Source: Clostridia bacterium
Lineage (GTDB): Bacteria; Bacillota_A; Clostridia; Oscillospirales; CAG-272
Assembly: GCA_017462125.1 (NCBI GenBank)
Contig: JAFTRQ010000169.1
Location: 1-31,374, forward strand
DNA: 31,374 nt
Reading direction: 5' to 3'
Shown: piece after piece, positions 25,004 through 31,374 of the stretch
How the letters are laid out: every line of letters begins with the position of its first letter
Position numbering within the stretch: the first letter of the stretch is position 1
Program-made: the position numbers and the translations under genes
The notes under the pieces: generated by a model
What the model saw: the letters and a program-made list of their open reading frames with translations, nothing else
Database searches by the model: none
Told to the model about the DNA's origin: nothing

Positions 25004-26425
25004 ATGAATCTTGGCGAAAAGATCAATGAATTGAGAAAAAAGAACAGTATGACGCAGGAGATGGTTGCGGATGCCATCGGAGTGACGGCGCAGGCGGTCT
25101 CCAAGTGGGAGAGAGGTGTGACAAACCCCGATCTGTATCTGATACCCGCGTTGGCTGAGCTGTTCGGTGTGACGGCAGACGAGCTGTTCGGGCTCCCCTC
25201 CAAAGCCGAAGGCTTGGGTGCAAATGAAAAGCTGGAGCAACGAGTTCTTTATCTTGAGCGTCTTGTGGGGATGCTGATGGCGGGTGACGCCGATGAGGCA
25301 CTTGAGTATTCCCTCTCCGAGGCGCGTCCTCTGCTTCGCTTTGATTTTACCAAAATGAGCGAGGACGAGCGTGAAAGCTGGTCGATCAGCAACGGCACGG
25401 ATATTGATACAGACGGCAAAATACGCTTTCGCTCGACTCCCAAGGAAAGGGTCGTGGGCAAGAGTATCGATCCGCAGATCGTAAATGAAAGCCTTGAACT
25501 CGATCTGACGGGAATCAACCGCATCTGCATCCGTATGCGCACCTTTTCAAACCACAGATCCGAGGGCTTGCAGATCTTCTTCAAAACGAAGGAGCACCCC
25601 ACATGGGACGAGCAAAAATCGATTCGCTTCGGATATCAGACCGTGCAGACCGTCAACCTGAACATTCACGTATCCCATCCTTATTGGTACGGCACGCTCA
25701 CGGGGCTGCGCATCGATACCACCGCCAACTATTCCGATCGAAGCGAGGTTGGAATGATCTCCCTCATCGATTATAACGGTGTTGTGAGATATATCTGCGA
25801 ATTCGACGTAAACAATCCCGAGATCAAGAATTGGAAGCTTGTCAACGCCATTGATCTGAACTCTTCCAATTCCATAGCATTCAGAACAGAGTGGCTCGAT
25901 CGCAAAAAGGCTGTTTTCGATCCCTATCTTGAAAATAACAACGTGAATTTTGAGATCGGCAGGTCCAAGCACGTGCATATCCGTATGCGCACCGATCCCA
26001 TCGACCCAAACCTCAGAGGCTGGAACAGCAATAACAAGTTCTACAATGCCTACCTGCAGGTGTATTTCAAAACCGAGTCAAGCGACGTTTACAACGAGCA
26101 AAAGCGTGTGCGATACGACTACGTCGCAGGCGCGGGAATGGTCGACCTCTATGTGGATATGTCGAAAAACGGATTTTGGAACGGCAAGCTGACAGGCTTG
26201 CGGCTTGATCCCACGGAGTTGATCGACGCAAGATATGAGATCGAGCTGATCGAGATCCTTGAGCCTACCTCCAACGCACGAAGCGCAAGTCTTCTGAAGG
26301 ATATTCAGGACAGGCTTGAAAGCGTGGAGCTGATCGTCGATTGCCTGCAGGACGCGGAGGACAGGATAGACGATCTTGAAAGTCAAATTGAAGATCTTGA
26401 AAGCAGAATCGACGAACTTGAATAA
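25004..26425 (+). CDS. XRE-family regulator with duplicated CBM-like beta-sandwich and coiled-coil tail
   Basis: A 473-residue protein with an unusual domain order. Residues 5-60 are a clear XRE/Cro helix-turn-helix (MTQEMVADAIGVTAQAVSKW, then LAELFGVTADELFG). Residues 111-256 and 264-420 are two copies of one beta-rich domain; matching blocks are RICIRMRT/HVHIRMRT, LQIFFKTKEH/LQVYFKTESS, DEQKSIRFGY/NEQKRVRYDY and WYGTLTGLRIDT/WNGKLTGLRLDP. The W-x-G-x-L-x-x-LR-hD pattern is typical of jelly-roll, carbohydrate-binding-module-like domains of secreted clostridial and Paenibacillus proteins. Residues 425-473 are a heptad-repeat coiled coil (IDDLESQIEDLESRIDELE). No signal peptide or membrane span is seen, so these domains would sit in the cytoplasm, perhaps sensing imported oligosaccharide. 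The gene directly follows the GH106-like/GH95 operon. Confidence 0.85.
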   Translation: MNLGEKINELRKKNSMTQEMVADAIGVTAQAVSKWERGVTNPDLYLIPALAELFGVTADELFGLPSKAEGLGANEKLEQRVLYLERLVGMLMAGDADEALEYSLSEARPLLRFDFTKMSEDERESWSISNGTDIDTDGKIRFRSTPKERVVGKSIDPQIVNESLELDLTGINRICIRMRTFSNHRSEGLQIFFKTKEHPTWDEQKSIRFGYQTVQTVNLNIHVSHPYWYGTLTGLRIDTTANYSDRSEVGMISLIDYNGVVRYICEFDVNNPEIKNWKLVNAIDLNSSNSIAFRTEWLDRKKAVFDPYLENNNVNFEIGRSKHVHIRMRTDPIDPNLRGWNSNNKFYNAYLQVYFKTESSDVYNEQKRVRYDYVAGAGMVDLYVDMSKNGFWNGKLTGLRLDPTELIDARYEIELIEILEPTSNARSASLLKDIQDRLESVELIVDCLQDAEDRIDDLESQIEDLESRIDELE

Positions 26426-26436
26426 AACCTTTATGA

Positions 26437-26463
26437 AAAAACGGCTCTCAGGAGCCGTTTTTT
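26437..26463 (+). terminator. Rho-independent terminator
   Basis: AAAAACGGCTC pairs with GAGCCGTTTTT around TCAG and is followed by ATTTTTC. It ends the XRE regulator transcript. The remaining gap to 26591 shows no clear promoter or gene; a TATACA at about 26519-26524 lacks a convincing -35 box. Confidence 0.9.
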
Positions 26464-26591
26464 ATTTTTCAAAAATTTTTTCAAAGGATGCGATAAAAGC
26501 GACTTCAAAATGATTAATTATACAGAATGACCTCCAATCGGCCATCCATATCATATTTTTTGAGCCGCACAGCGGCAGAAAGGAACACCAT

Positions 26592-27818
26592 ATGAAACGC
26601 ATTTTTTGTCTGTGCATCGCAATGCTGATGGCACTCTCCTGCTTCGCATTCACCTCCTGTGACAGCGAAGCCAAGGCTCCCGAGGGAACCTATACCCGTA
26701 TGACCGTAGATATCAACCCCAGCGTTGAATTTATGATCGACGATGAAAACAAGATCGTATCCGTCACCGCGCTGAATGATGACGGTAGCATTCTGATCGC
26801 AGGTGAAGCCTTTATCGGCAAGACCCCCGAGGAGGCAACCGAGCTGATCGTTTCCCTTGCAGGCGAAACAGGCTACCTTGTCAAGGGCAACGTAAGTGCC
26901 GACGAAAACACGGTAAAGATCTCCGTCTCCGGAGACAGCAAATATGCCGAGCAGCTCCGCGCAAAGGTTGAGGAGCAGGCTGCCGCTACGCTTGAGAAGC
27001 TTGATATTCCCGGCAAGATCGCAGAGGTCCAGGAAATGAATCTTGAAGCGCTTCGCGCCCTCGCAATGGAGACAGCTCTCTTCACCGAGGAAGAGGTCAA
27101 CGAGATGACCCAAGAACAGCTTTATCAGGCGATCGCCGCAGGCCGTATCGAAACCGCGCTCCTGCTCACCGAGGAAATGAGAGCCGCTTACTACAGCGCG
27201 AAGGAATCCAAGATCTCCTTTGCGGAAAGCGAAGCCACCGCTGAGATCATCAACGCTATGGGCGGTGCCTATAATCTGATTTATATCGGCTACAAGGCTG
27301 CTATCGATGCTTACAGCTCTGCAATCACCGCCATTGACGAATTCCGTTACGAGCAGCTTGTCGCTCCCGAATCGGAATATCAGAAGTCGCTTCAGGAGCT
27401 TCGTGACGCAAAGACCGAGCTGCTTCAGCAGAAGAACTACGTTGCAACGCTTGACGTAAACGGCGAGGAATACGCCTCCGCTACCGTTACTCTGCAGATG
27501 ACCGAGGAAAACTACAATAAGATCCTCTCCGCTTACGAGGCTCTGGGCGACACGCTGAACCAGACCCTGACAGACCTTGTCGCGAAGCTCCGTGAAAGCG
27601 AGGCACTTCTCCGCTCTCTCGAGGATAAATTCAGCGACAACATCAAGGAAGAGCTCCAAGCAAAGGCTGTTGAGCTTGAAGCGGCAATGAACGAGGCAAA
27701 GGACAGCTTCTTTGCGGAATTTGAGGCTGAACACAAGGAAGACATTCAAAAGATCGAGGAATCCTTGATCGCGCAGAAAAACAAGCTGAAGGAATCTGCC
27801 ACAACCAAAGAGAATTAA
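26592..27818 (+). CDS. Lipoprotein with an RsgI-type Asn-Pro domain and a long helical region
   Basis: A 408-residue secreted lipoprotein. Residues 1-22 are a signal peptide and Cys23 in the FTSC lipobox is the predicted lipidated residue. Residues 35-115 resemble the extracellular middle domain of RsgI anti-sigma factors (VDINPSVEFMIDDENKIVSV), with Asn42-Pro43 at the position where RsgI proteins cut themselves. The same block occurs in the anti-sigma factor at 28555. The rest is mostly charged helix, likely coiled coil (for example RAKVEEQAAATLEKL and SLEDKFSDNIKEELQAK). It would sit on the outer face of the membrane. AAAGGAACACCAT precedes the ATG. Lysine is mostly AAG. No terminator separates it from the sigma gene, only a GATCAA/TTGATC repeat (27819-27842). 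Confidence 0.8.
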   Translation: MKRIFCLCIAMLMALSCFAFTSCDSEAKAPEGTYTRMTVDINPSVEFMIDDENKIVSVTALNDDGSILIAGEAFIGKTPEEATELIVSLAGETGYLVKGNVSADENTVKISVSGDSKYAEQLRAKVEEQAAATLEKLDIPGKIAEVQEMNLEALRALAMETALFTEEEVNEMTQEQLYQAIAAGRIETALLLTEEMRAAYYSAKESKISFAESEATAEIINAMGGAYNLIYIGYKAAIDAYSSAITAIDEFRYEQLVAPESEYQKSLQELRDAKTELLQQKNYVATLDVNGEEYASATVTLQMTEENYNKILSAYEALGDTLNQTLTDLVAKLRESEALLRSLEDKFSDNIKEELQAKAVELEAAMNEAKDSFFAEFEAEHKEDIQKIEESLIAQKNKLKESATTKEN

Positions 27819-27860
27819 GATCAAGCATTCGAATCATTGATCGAATCGGCAGATTTTGGC

Positions 27861-27889
27861 TTGCAATCGGCAGGTATGTGTGATATAAT
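27861..27889 (+). promoter_or_regulatory. Sigma-A-type promoter of the ECF sigma/anti-sigma operon
   Basis: TTGCAA (27861-27866) and TATAAT (27884-27889) are 17 bases apart, 96 bases before the GTG start at 27986. This would give basal expression independent of the ECF factor itself. Confidence 0.75.
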
Positions 27890-27912
27890 GGCTATAGGAT
27901 GCCTGCATACGG

Positions 27913-27939
27913 AAACCGTTGGTTGGTATCCAAACCGTT
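27913..27939 (+). promoter_or_regulatory. Direct repeat AAACCGTT in the sigma-gene leader
   Basis: AAACCGTT occurs at 27913-27920 and again at 27932-27939, 19 bases apart, downstream of the sigma-A-type promoter. The first copy is part of GGAAAC, which resembles ECF-type -35 boxes, but no matching -10 box lies at the usual 16-17-base distance. It may be a second, autoregulated promoter or a protein-binding site. Confidence 0.35.
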
Positions 27940-27985
27940 ACTCGGTTATATTTGACATTAAAAAACTGAACGGAAGGTAAAAGAC

Positions 27986-28558
27986 GTGTTCATTCTTTAT
28001 ACGCTTTCGGCCGAGGAGCTCTCAAACAGAGACTCTGCGATCGAACAATACATATCTGCTATGGCGAACGCCGATGCCTCTGCTATGGGAGGCCTGTACC
28101 AACTGATCAAAACCGATGTTTACGCATATGCCCTGTCAAAGCTTGGGAAGCGAGAGGATGCCGAGGACATTACGCACGACACCTTCGTGCAGATCTATAA
28201 AAATGCTCCTTTGTACCGCTCGCAGGGCAAGCCGATGGCATGGATCATCACCATAGAAACCAATCTGATACGGCGCCATTATCAATCGGCAAGTCGAACC
28301 GTCACGCTTGACGAATCGGTCAGTGCCGAAAGCGCGCAAGAGGATTTTACCGAAAGCGTCATCGACAGCGAATTTATCAAAGCACTGTTACGCAGGCTGA
28401 ACGAGGATGAGCGCGAGGTGATCACGTTGCACGTCAATTCAGGCTTGAAGCACCGTGAGATCGCCAAGATTCTGAAGCTGCCCTTATCAACGGTGCTGTC
28501 AAGATACAACAGAGCGATCAAAAAGCTCCAGATTATTGTAAAGGAGGGAACCAAATGA
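27986..28558 (+). CDS. ECF-type RNA polymerase sigma factor
   Basis: A 190-residue sigma-70-family protein of the ECF group. Region 2 spans residues 34-100 (EDAEDITHDTFVQIYKNA is the -10-binding helix), and region 4 spans about 134-185 (EREVITLHVNSGLKHREIAK, then STVLSRYNRAIKKL). Regions 1 and 3 are absent. It directs RNA polymerase to its own promoters when freed from the membrane anti-sigma factor encoded next to it. GTG at 27986 is chosen as start, with GGAAGG 8 bases upstream; the ATG at 28061 would cut into the protein. Its stop overlaps the next start codon (ATGA), so the two proteins should be made together. It is not SigI-like in its C-terminus. Confidence 0.92.
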   Translation: MFILYTLSAEELSNRDSAIEQYISAMANADASAMGGLYQLIKTDVYAYALSKLGKREDAEDITHDTFVQIYKNAPLYRSQGKPMAWIITIETNLIRRHYQSASRTVTLDESVSAESAQEDFTESVIDSEFIKALLRRLNEDEREVITLHVNSGLKHREIAKILKLPLSTVLSRYNRAIKKLQIIVKEGTK

Positions 28559-29610
28559 AAAAAAGCTCTTTAAAAGACAAGATCCGTTCGGAATTTGCGG
28601 CGCAAACACCCGATCTGTTGGACAGCATACAGGCTTCCTGTGCCAACACGCGGCAGGAAACCGCTATCGAAGAGTCCGACCAGCCTCACAAGCATATGAT
28701 CCCCTCCCCTCCTATGCGCCGCCTCGCGATCTGCGCCATCTGTCTTCTGCTGTTCATTTCGGGAATTTCGTTAGGGCATCTGATCCCCACCAAGGAGACA
28801 ACCGCCGATCCTACGGCAACCGTTTATCTTGACGTGAATCCAAGCATTGAAATTCAGGTCGACGAAAACGATCGGGTCATATCCTGCGTGGCGGGTAACA
28901 GCGATGCCGAATCGGTTCTTCGGGATCTTGAGCTTTCGGGAACCGATCTGAATACGGCGATGACTGCCGTTGTGGGAGCAATGTACCTGAACGGATATCT
29001 GAGCGCAGAATCCAATTCGATCCTCGTCAGCGTCGACACCGACGACGACGGCAAAAGCGATGAAATGCTCAACGGACTCACCGATCGGATCAACGCCGTA
29101 TTTGAGGAGACCGATATGACCTGCTCCGTGATCGCACAGCGCATCAAAGCAGGAGAAGAGCTGAAGGACAGGGCAAGCGAGTACGGAATATCCGTGGGAA
29201 AGATGTATCTGGTAGAAAAAATGATCGGCGGCTTGGAATCCCTTGACGAGGCTGACACGTCGATCCTGTCGGGGCTCTCGATCGGAGAATTGACCCTGAT
29301 GTACCAAAATCGATCTGATGGCGAAGCCGACGGCTTGTTTTCGGGCGACGTGGTCTCGGGTGTAATCGGAGGATTTCTGAAAACCGAGGAGGCGCTCTCC
29401 TCCCTGCTTGCCGACATCAATATCCACAGCGAGATCCTTGAGGAATACGAAGCTGTCACCGAATATGAGCAGATCGGCGACAGCTGGCGAATGGTCTACG
29501 TGGTGACCATTGTTCTGAAGGGAGATCTGATCAGCTACCGCTACAAAATAGACTGCAAAACAGGCGAAATTCTGGAGCGTGATCTTGATTTCAGCTTTAC
29601 GATACCGTAA
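28555..29610 (+). CDS. Membrane anti-sigma factor with RsgI-like extracellular domain
   Basis: A 351-residue single-pass protein. Residues 1-55 are cytoplasmic and begin LKDKIRSEFAAQTPDLLDSI, the likely sigma-binding part. Residues 57-78 are the membrane span (LAICAICLLLFISGISLG). Outside, residues 88-185 match the RsgI middle domain (VYLDVNPSIEIQVDENDRVI) with Asn95-Pro96 at the expected self-cleavage site, and GISVGKMYLVEKMI follows as in RsgI proteins. The last 60 residues look PepSY-like (YRYKIDCKTGEILERDLD). A typical RsgI N-terminal domain is not seen, so this is an ECF-type anti-sigma joined to an RsgI-type sensor. AAAGGAGGGAACCAA precedes the ATG, which overlaps the sigma stop. Sensing of an extracellular polysaccharide or wall stress is inferred. 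Confidence 0.85.
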   Translation: MKKSSLKDKIRSEFAAQTPDLLDSIQASCANTRQETAIEESDQPHKHMIPSPPMRRLAICAICLLLFISGISLGHLIPTKETTADPTATVYLDVNPSIEIQVDENDRVISCVAGNSDAESVLRDLELSGTDLNTAMTAVVGAMYLNGYLSAESNSILVSVDTDDDGKSDEMLNGLTDRINAVFEETDMTCSVIAQRIKAGEELKDRASEYGISVGKMYLVEKMIGGLESLDEADTSILSGLSIGELTLMYQNRSDGEADGLFSGDVVSGVIGGFLKTEEALSSLLADINIHSEILEEYEAVTEYEQIGDSWRMVYVVTIVLKGDLISYRYKIDCKTGEILERDLDFSFTIP

Positions 29611-29621
29611 ACAAAAAGCCC

Positions 29622-29652
29622 CCCCTTTCCCGAACTTCGGGAAAGGGGTTTT
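29622..29652. terminator. Terminator of the sigma/anti-sigma operon
   Basis: CCCCTTTCCCG (29622-29632) pairs with CGGGAAAGGGG (29638-29648) around AACTT and is followed by TTTT. It also lies at the stop codon of the convergent AraC gene. Confidence 0.9.
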
Positions 29653-30478
29653 AATGTAGCTGTCTGTATTCACCCGGTGTGGTCCCGTATTTCTGACGGA
29701 ACAGACGGTAAAAATAATTGTCATTGTCATAGCCCACGGCGTGAGAGACCTCTCCAACCGTCATATCGGTATGCTTCAGCATCATAGCCGCCACCGACAA
29801 CCGTTTTCGGTTGACAAAATCCGAAAACGAGCATCCGTACTCCCGCCTTATAACACGCGAGACCTGCTTTTCGCAAAGGTGCAACGCCTTCGCCATATCG
29901 GAAAGGCGGATAGCCTCGGCATAATGGCGCTCGATATATTCGTCAAGGGCAAACGCATATTTTCCCACAGTCGGGGCATCCTTTTCGCCTCCGCCGATAT
30001 TCGGTTCAATCCGTGAAAGCAGCTCCGAAAACAAGAGAGCGAGCAGATGAGGGCAATCATACGTATTTCTTGTTGTACTCAGCCTATCAAGATAAAACTT
30101 CTCATCCCCGTTGATCCGCAGGCTTATGACTCCGGACTGAAGTCTTTCTGCAAGCCTCTTACCGATCTCGCCGTCGGCGCGGTCAACGCTCATATAGATC
30201 ACAAAAAGCCTTTCGGAGTCAATCCCCGTATAGTGTCCGATATGAGGTGGCAGAATCACGACCGAATCGGAAAAGCGGAGATTTTCGCTTTCGGTAACAA
30301 GCTCCATTTCGCCGCCCCAAATGAAAAAGACCTCACACTCTGCGTGTCGGTGGATGCTGCTGATTTTATCGAAAACCTCACCCAAAGGCTCCCGTCTGCA
30401 CATCCCTAATTCGCCTGTGAAGTACGTGACGGTAAGCGCAACCTCACCAAGCGTTATCTTATATGACCGTTCTTTCAT
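29651..30478 (-). CDS. AraC-family transcriptional regulator with cupin domain
   Basis: A 275-residue regulator. The N-terminal cupin has the typical HRHAECEVFFIWGGEMEL strand pair (His43, His45, Glu49) and VVILPPHIGHYTG. The C-terminal 100 residues hold the two helix-turn-helix motifs (IRLSDMAKALHLCEKQVSRV and MTVGEVSHAVGYDNDNYFYRLF, then RQKYGTTPGEYRQLH). It probably responds to a sugar or related small molecule; the ligand is unknown. The start at 30478 has only a modest AGAGAAG site and overlaps the end of the upstream transporter gene by 20 bases in another frame, so translation is probably coupled. Confidence 0.92.
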   Translation of the reverse strand: MKERSYKITLGEVALTVTYFTGELGMCRREPLGEVFDKISSIHRHAECEVFFIWGGEMELVTESENLRFSDSVVILPPHIGHYTGIDSERLFVIYMSVDRADGEIGKRLAERLQSGVISLRINGDEKFYLDRLSTTRNTYDCPHLLALLFSELLSRIEPNIGGGEKDAPTVGKYAFALDEYIERHYAEAIRLSDMAKALHLCEKQVSRVIRREYGCSFSDFVNRKRLSVAAMMLKHTDMTVGEVSHAVGYDNDNYFYRLFRQKYGTTPGEYRQLH

Positions 30479-31148
30479 TGTTGCTTCTCTTATATATCAA
30501 GCTCCAATTGACCGCCGCCTGAACTGTTCTGAAAAGGTTATAGCAGGAGATGATGAGAAAATTGATATTGCTGGGATCGTCAACACAGATAGCGATCCAC
30601 ATACCGAGAGAGATCAGACAAGAGGCAAGGTTAAAATACTGTCCCTCAACAAATCTGAAGGCGATCAACGCCGAGATCAGAATACCGAGGACAAACACAA
30701 GGCTGTCTATCACGGGATAATTTCCCGTGATAAACGCCGAAAGCCCGAAATAGCATCCGATCCACGCGGGAAATATCGCCACGGTAGAGGATATCAGAAG
30801 CCACGGCTTCATTCGCACAAGCGTTGAGCGTGTTTTTCCCTCCTTGTGTCGACTCCAATGAAAGAAGGAAAACACCTGTATCGGCAACGACACCAAAAAT
30901 GCCGACGCGGCTGAAAAATACAACCCTTCACCCATATAAGCGATGGTATAAAGCACGCAATTCGACGCTCCAACAAGGAACGCAAAGCGGTTTGCGCGCA
31001 CAGACATAATAAGCACCACAAGCGTGATCAGCGTAGGCAGCGTTTTTAAGAAGGTCTGCTCCTTCAAAACAGCAAAAACGATGATCAGCACCGCCGCCAA
31101 TGCCGTGGGCACGTAATCAATCCAAAGCTCTCTTTTTGTGATCTTCAT
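30459..31148 (-). CDS. PnuC-like nicotinamide mononucleotide/riboside-type transporter
   Basis: A 229-residue membrane protein with about seven spans, matching the PnuC fold: RANRFAFLVGASNCVLYTIA, then GLYFSAASAFLVSLPIQVF with SFFHWSRHKEG, and near the end QYFNLASCLISLGMWIAI. PnuC proteins move nicotinamide riboside or related vitamins (thiamine, riboflavin) across the membrane by facilitated diffusion with intracellular trapping by a kinase; the ligand here is not certain, and no partner kinase is in the window. GGAG (31158-31155) lies 6 bases before the ATG, inside the first copy of the tandem repeat. The gene overlaps the AraC regulator gene that follows, an uncommon partnership. Confidence 0.8.
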   Translation of the reverse strand: MKITKRELWIDYVPTALAAVLIIVFAVLKEQTFLKTLPTLITLVVLIMSVRANRFAFLVGASNCVLYTIAYMGEGLYFSAASAFLVSLPIQVFSFFHWSRHKEGKTRSTLVRMKPWLLISSTVAIFPAWIGCYFGLSAFITGNYPVIDSLVFVLGILISALIAFRFVEGQYFNLASCLISLGMWIAICVDDPSNINFLIISCYNLFRTVQAAVNWSLIYKRSNNERTVI

Positions 31149-31152
31149 TTAA

Positions 31153-31374
31153 AACTCCATCCTGCCGCCTGGCGGCAGCATAAATAATGATCGTTGAATT
31201 TTGCCGACAAGGCAAAATTCGTGCGTGAAACAGTTTAATTACCTATTAGAATTACGTAACTTTCACGCTGAACTCCATCCTGCCGCCTGGCGGCAGCATA
31301 AATAATGATCGTTGAATTTTGCCGACAAGGCAAAATTCGTGCGTGAAACAGTTTAATTACCTATTAGAATTACG
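31153..31374. repeat. 118-bp tandem repeat, two copies, running off the window
   Basis: Bases 31153-31270 are repeated from 31271, identical over the 104 bases visible before the edge. Each unit holds two perfect hairpins: CTGCCGCC-T-GGCGGCAG (31162-31178 in copy one) and GAATTTTGCC-GACAA-GGCAAAATTC (31196-31220). An outer GCGTGAAA (31223-31230) with TTTCACGC (31261-31268) is also present. The unit lies in the leader of the PnuC-like gene and supplies its ribosome binding site. More copies may follow; an assembly artefact at a contig end is also possible. Confidence 0.8.

Noticed and set aside
31149..31374. Riboswitch upstream of the PnuC-like gene
   Set aside because: The leader consists of a tandemly repeated unit of simple hairpins; I see no match to a known NAD-, thiamine- or other vitamin-sensing RNA.
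31153..31374. CRISPR array
   Set aside because: The unit is 118 bases with no short repeat-spacer pattern, and no cas genes are present.

Overview
The window looks like a stretch of chromosome from an uncultured anaerobic Bacillota of the class Clostridia, probably a gut or rumen glycan degrader. The reasons are mid-range G+C, strong AGGAGG-type ribosome binding sites, near-perfect TTGACA-17-TATAAT promoters, a PlsY acyltransferase, an RsgI-type anti-sigma module, and many AraC/XRE-regulated carbohydrate genes. No taxonomic marker is present, so this is inference. Both ends are cut: a coding fragment at the left and a tandem repeat at the right.

Region by region: (1) 1-1400 holds the tail of an unknown gene, a hairpin-rich repeat patch and a polytopic membrane-protein gene interrupted near its end by an in-frame TAG. 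(2) 1397-4531 has an AraC regulator divergent from an SGNH esterase and a Gfo/Idh/MocA oxidoreductase, with a palindromic element between the last two. (3) 4547-10637 has a leftward pair (GH106-like rhamnosidase-family enzyme, then an Eis-like GNAT acetyltransferase) divergent from an unassigned beta-propeller-type protein with candidate LacI-type operators. (4) 10655-17211 is a leftward block: ManA, ROK sugar kinase and a PLP decarboxylase in one operon, then a CapA-type protein and a second propeller-like protein separated by an attenuator-like hairpin, then a YbaK-type deacylase. A 445-bp element made almost wholly of consecutive hairpins lies next to the deacylase. (5) 17556-19160 has PlsY and a convergent membrane protein. 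(6) 19445-24918 is a rightward operon of a second GH106-like enzyme and a GH95 fucosidase-family enzyme. (7) 25004-29652 is regulatory: an XRE regulator whose sensor region is a duplicated beta-sandwich resembling carbohydrate-binding modules, a lipoprotein with an RsgI-type Asn-Pro domain, an ECF sigma factor, and an anti-sigma factor with the same Asn-Pro domain. (8) 29651-31148 has an AraC regulator overlapping a PnuC-like transporter gene, followed by a 118-bp tandem repeat.

Taken together, the locus suggests cytoplasmic breakdown of imported, rhamnose/fucose-containing and acetylated oligosaccharides. Neither GH106-like enzyme nor the GH95 enzyme shows a signal peptide, and no sugar importer or SusCD-like system is encoded here. 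Mannose-6-phosphate isomerase and the ROK kinase would feed hexoses into glycolysis. The two most unusual candidates are the XRE/beta-sandwich regulator (25004-26425) and the ECF sigma/anti-sigma pair with a neighbouring lipoprotein that duplicates the presumed autoproteolytic sensor domain (26592-29610). The family of hairpin-mosaic elements (3094-3300, 11165-11609) is the most striking non-coding structure.
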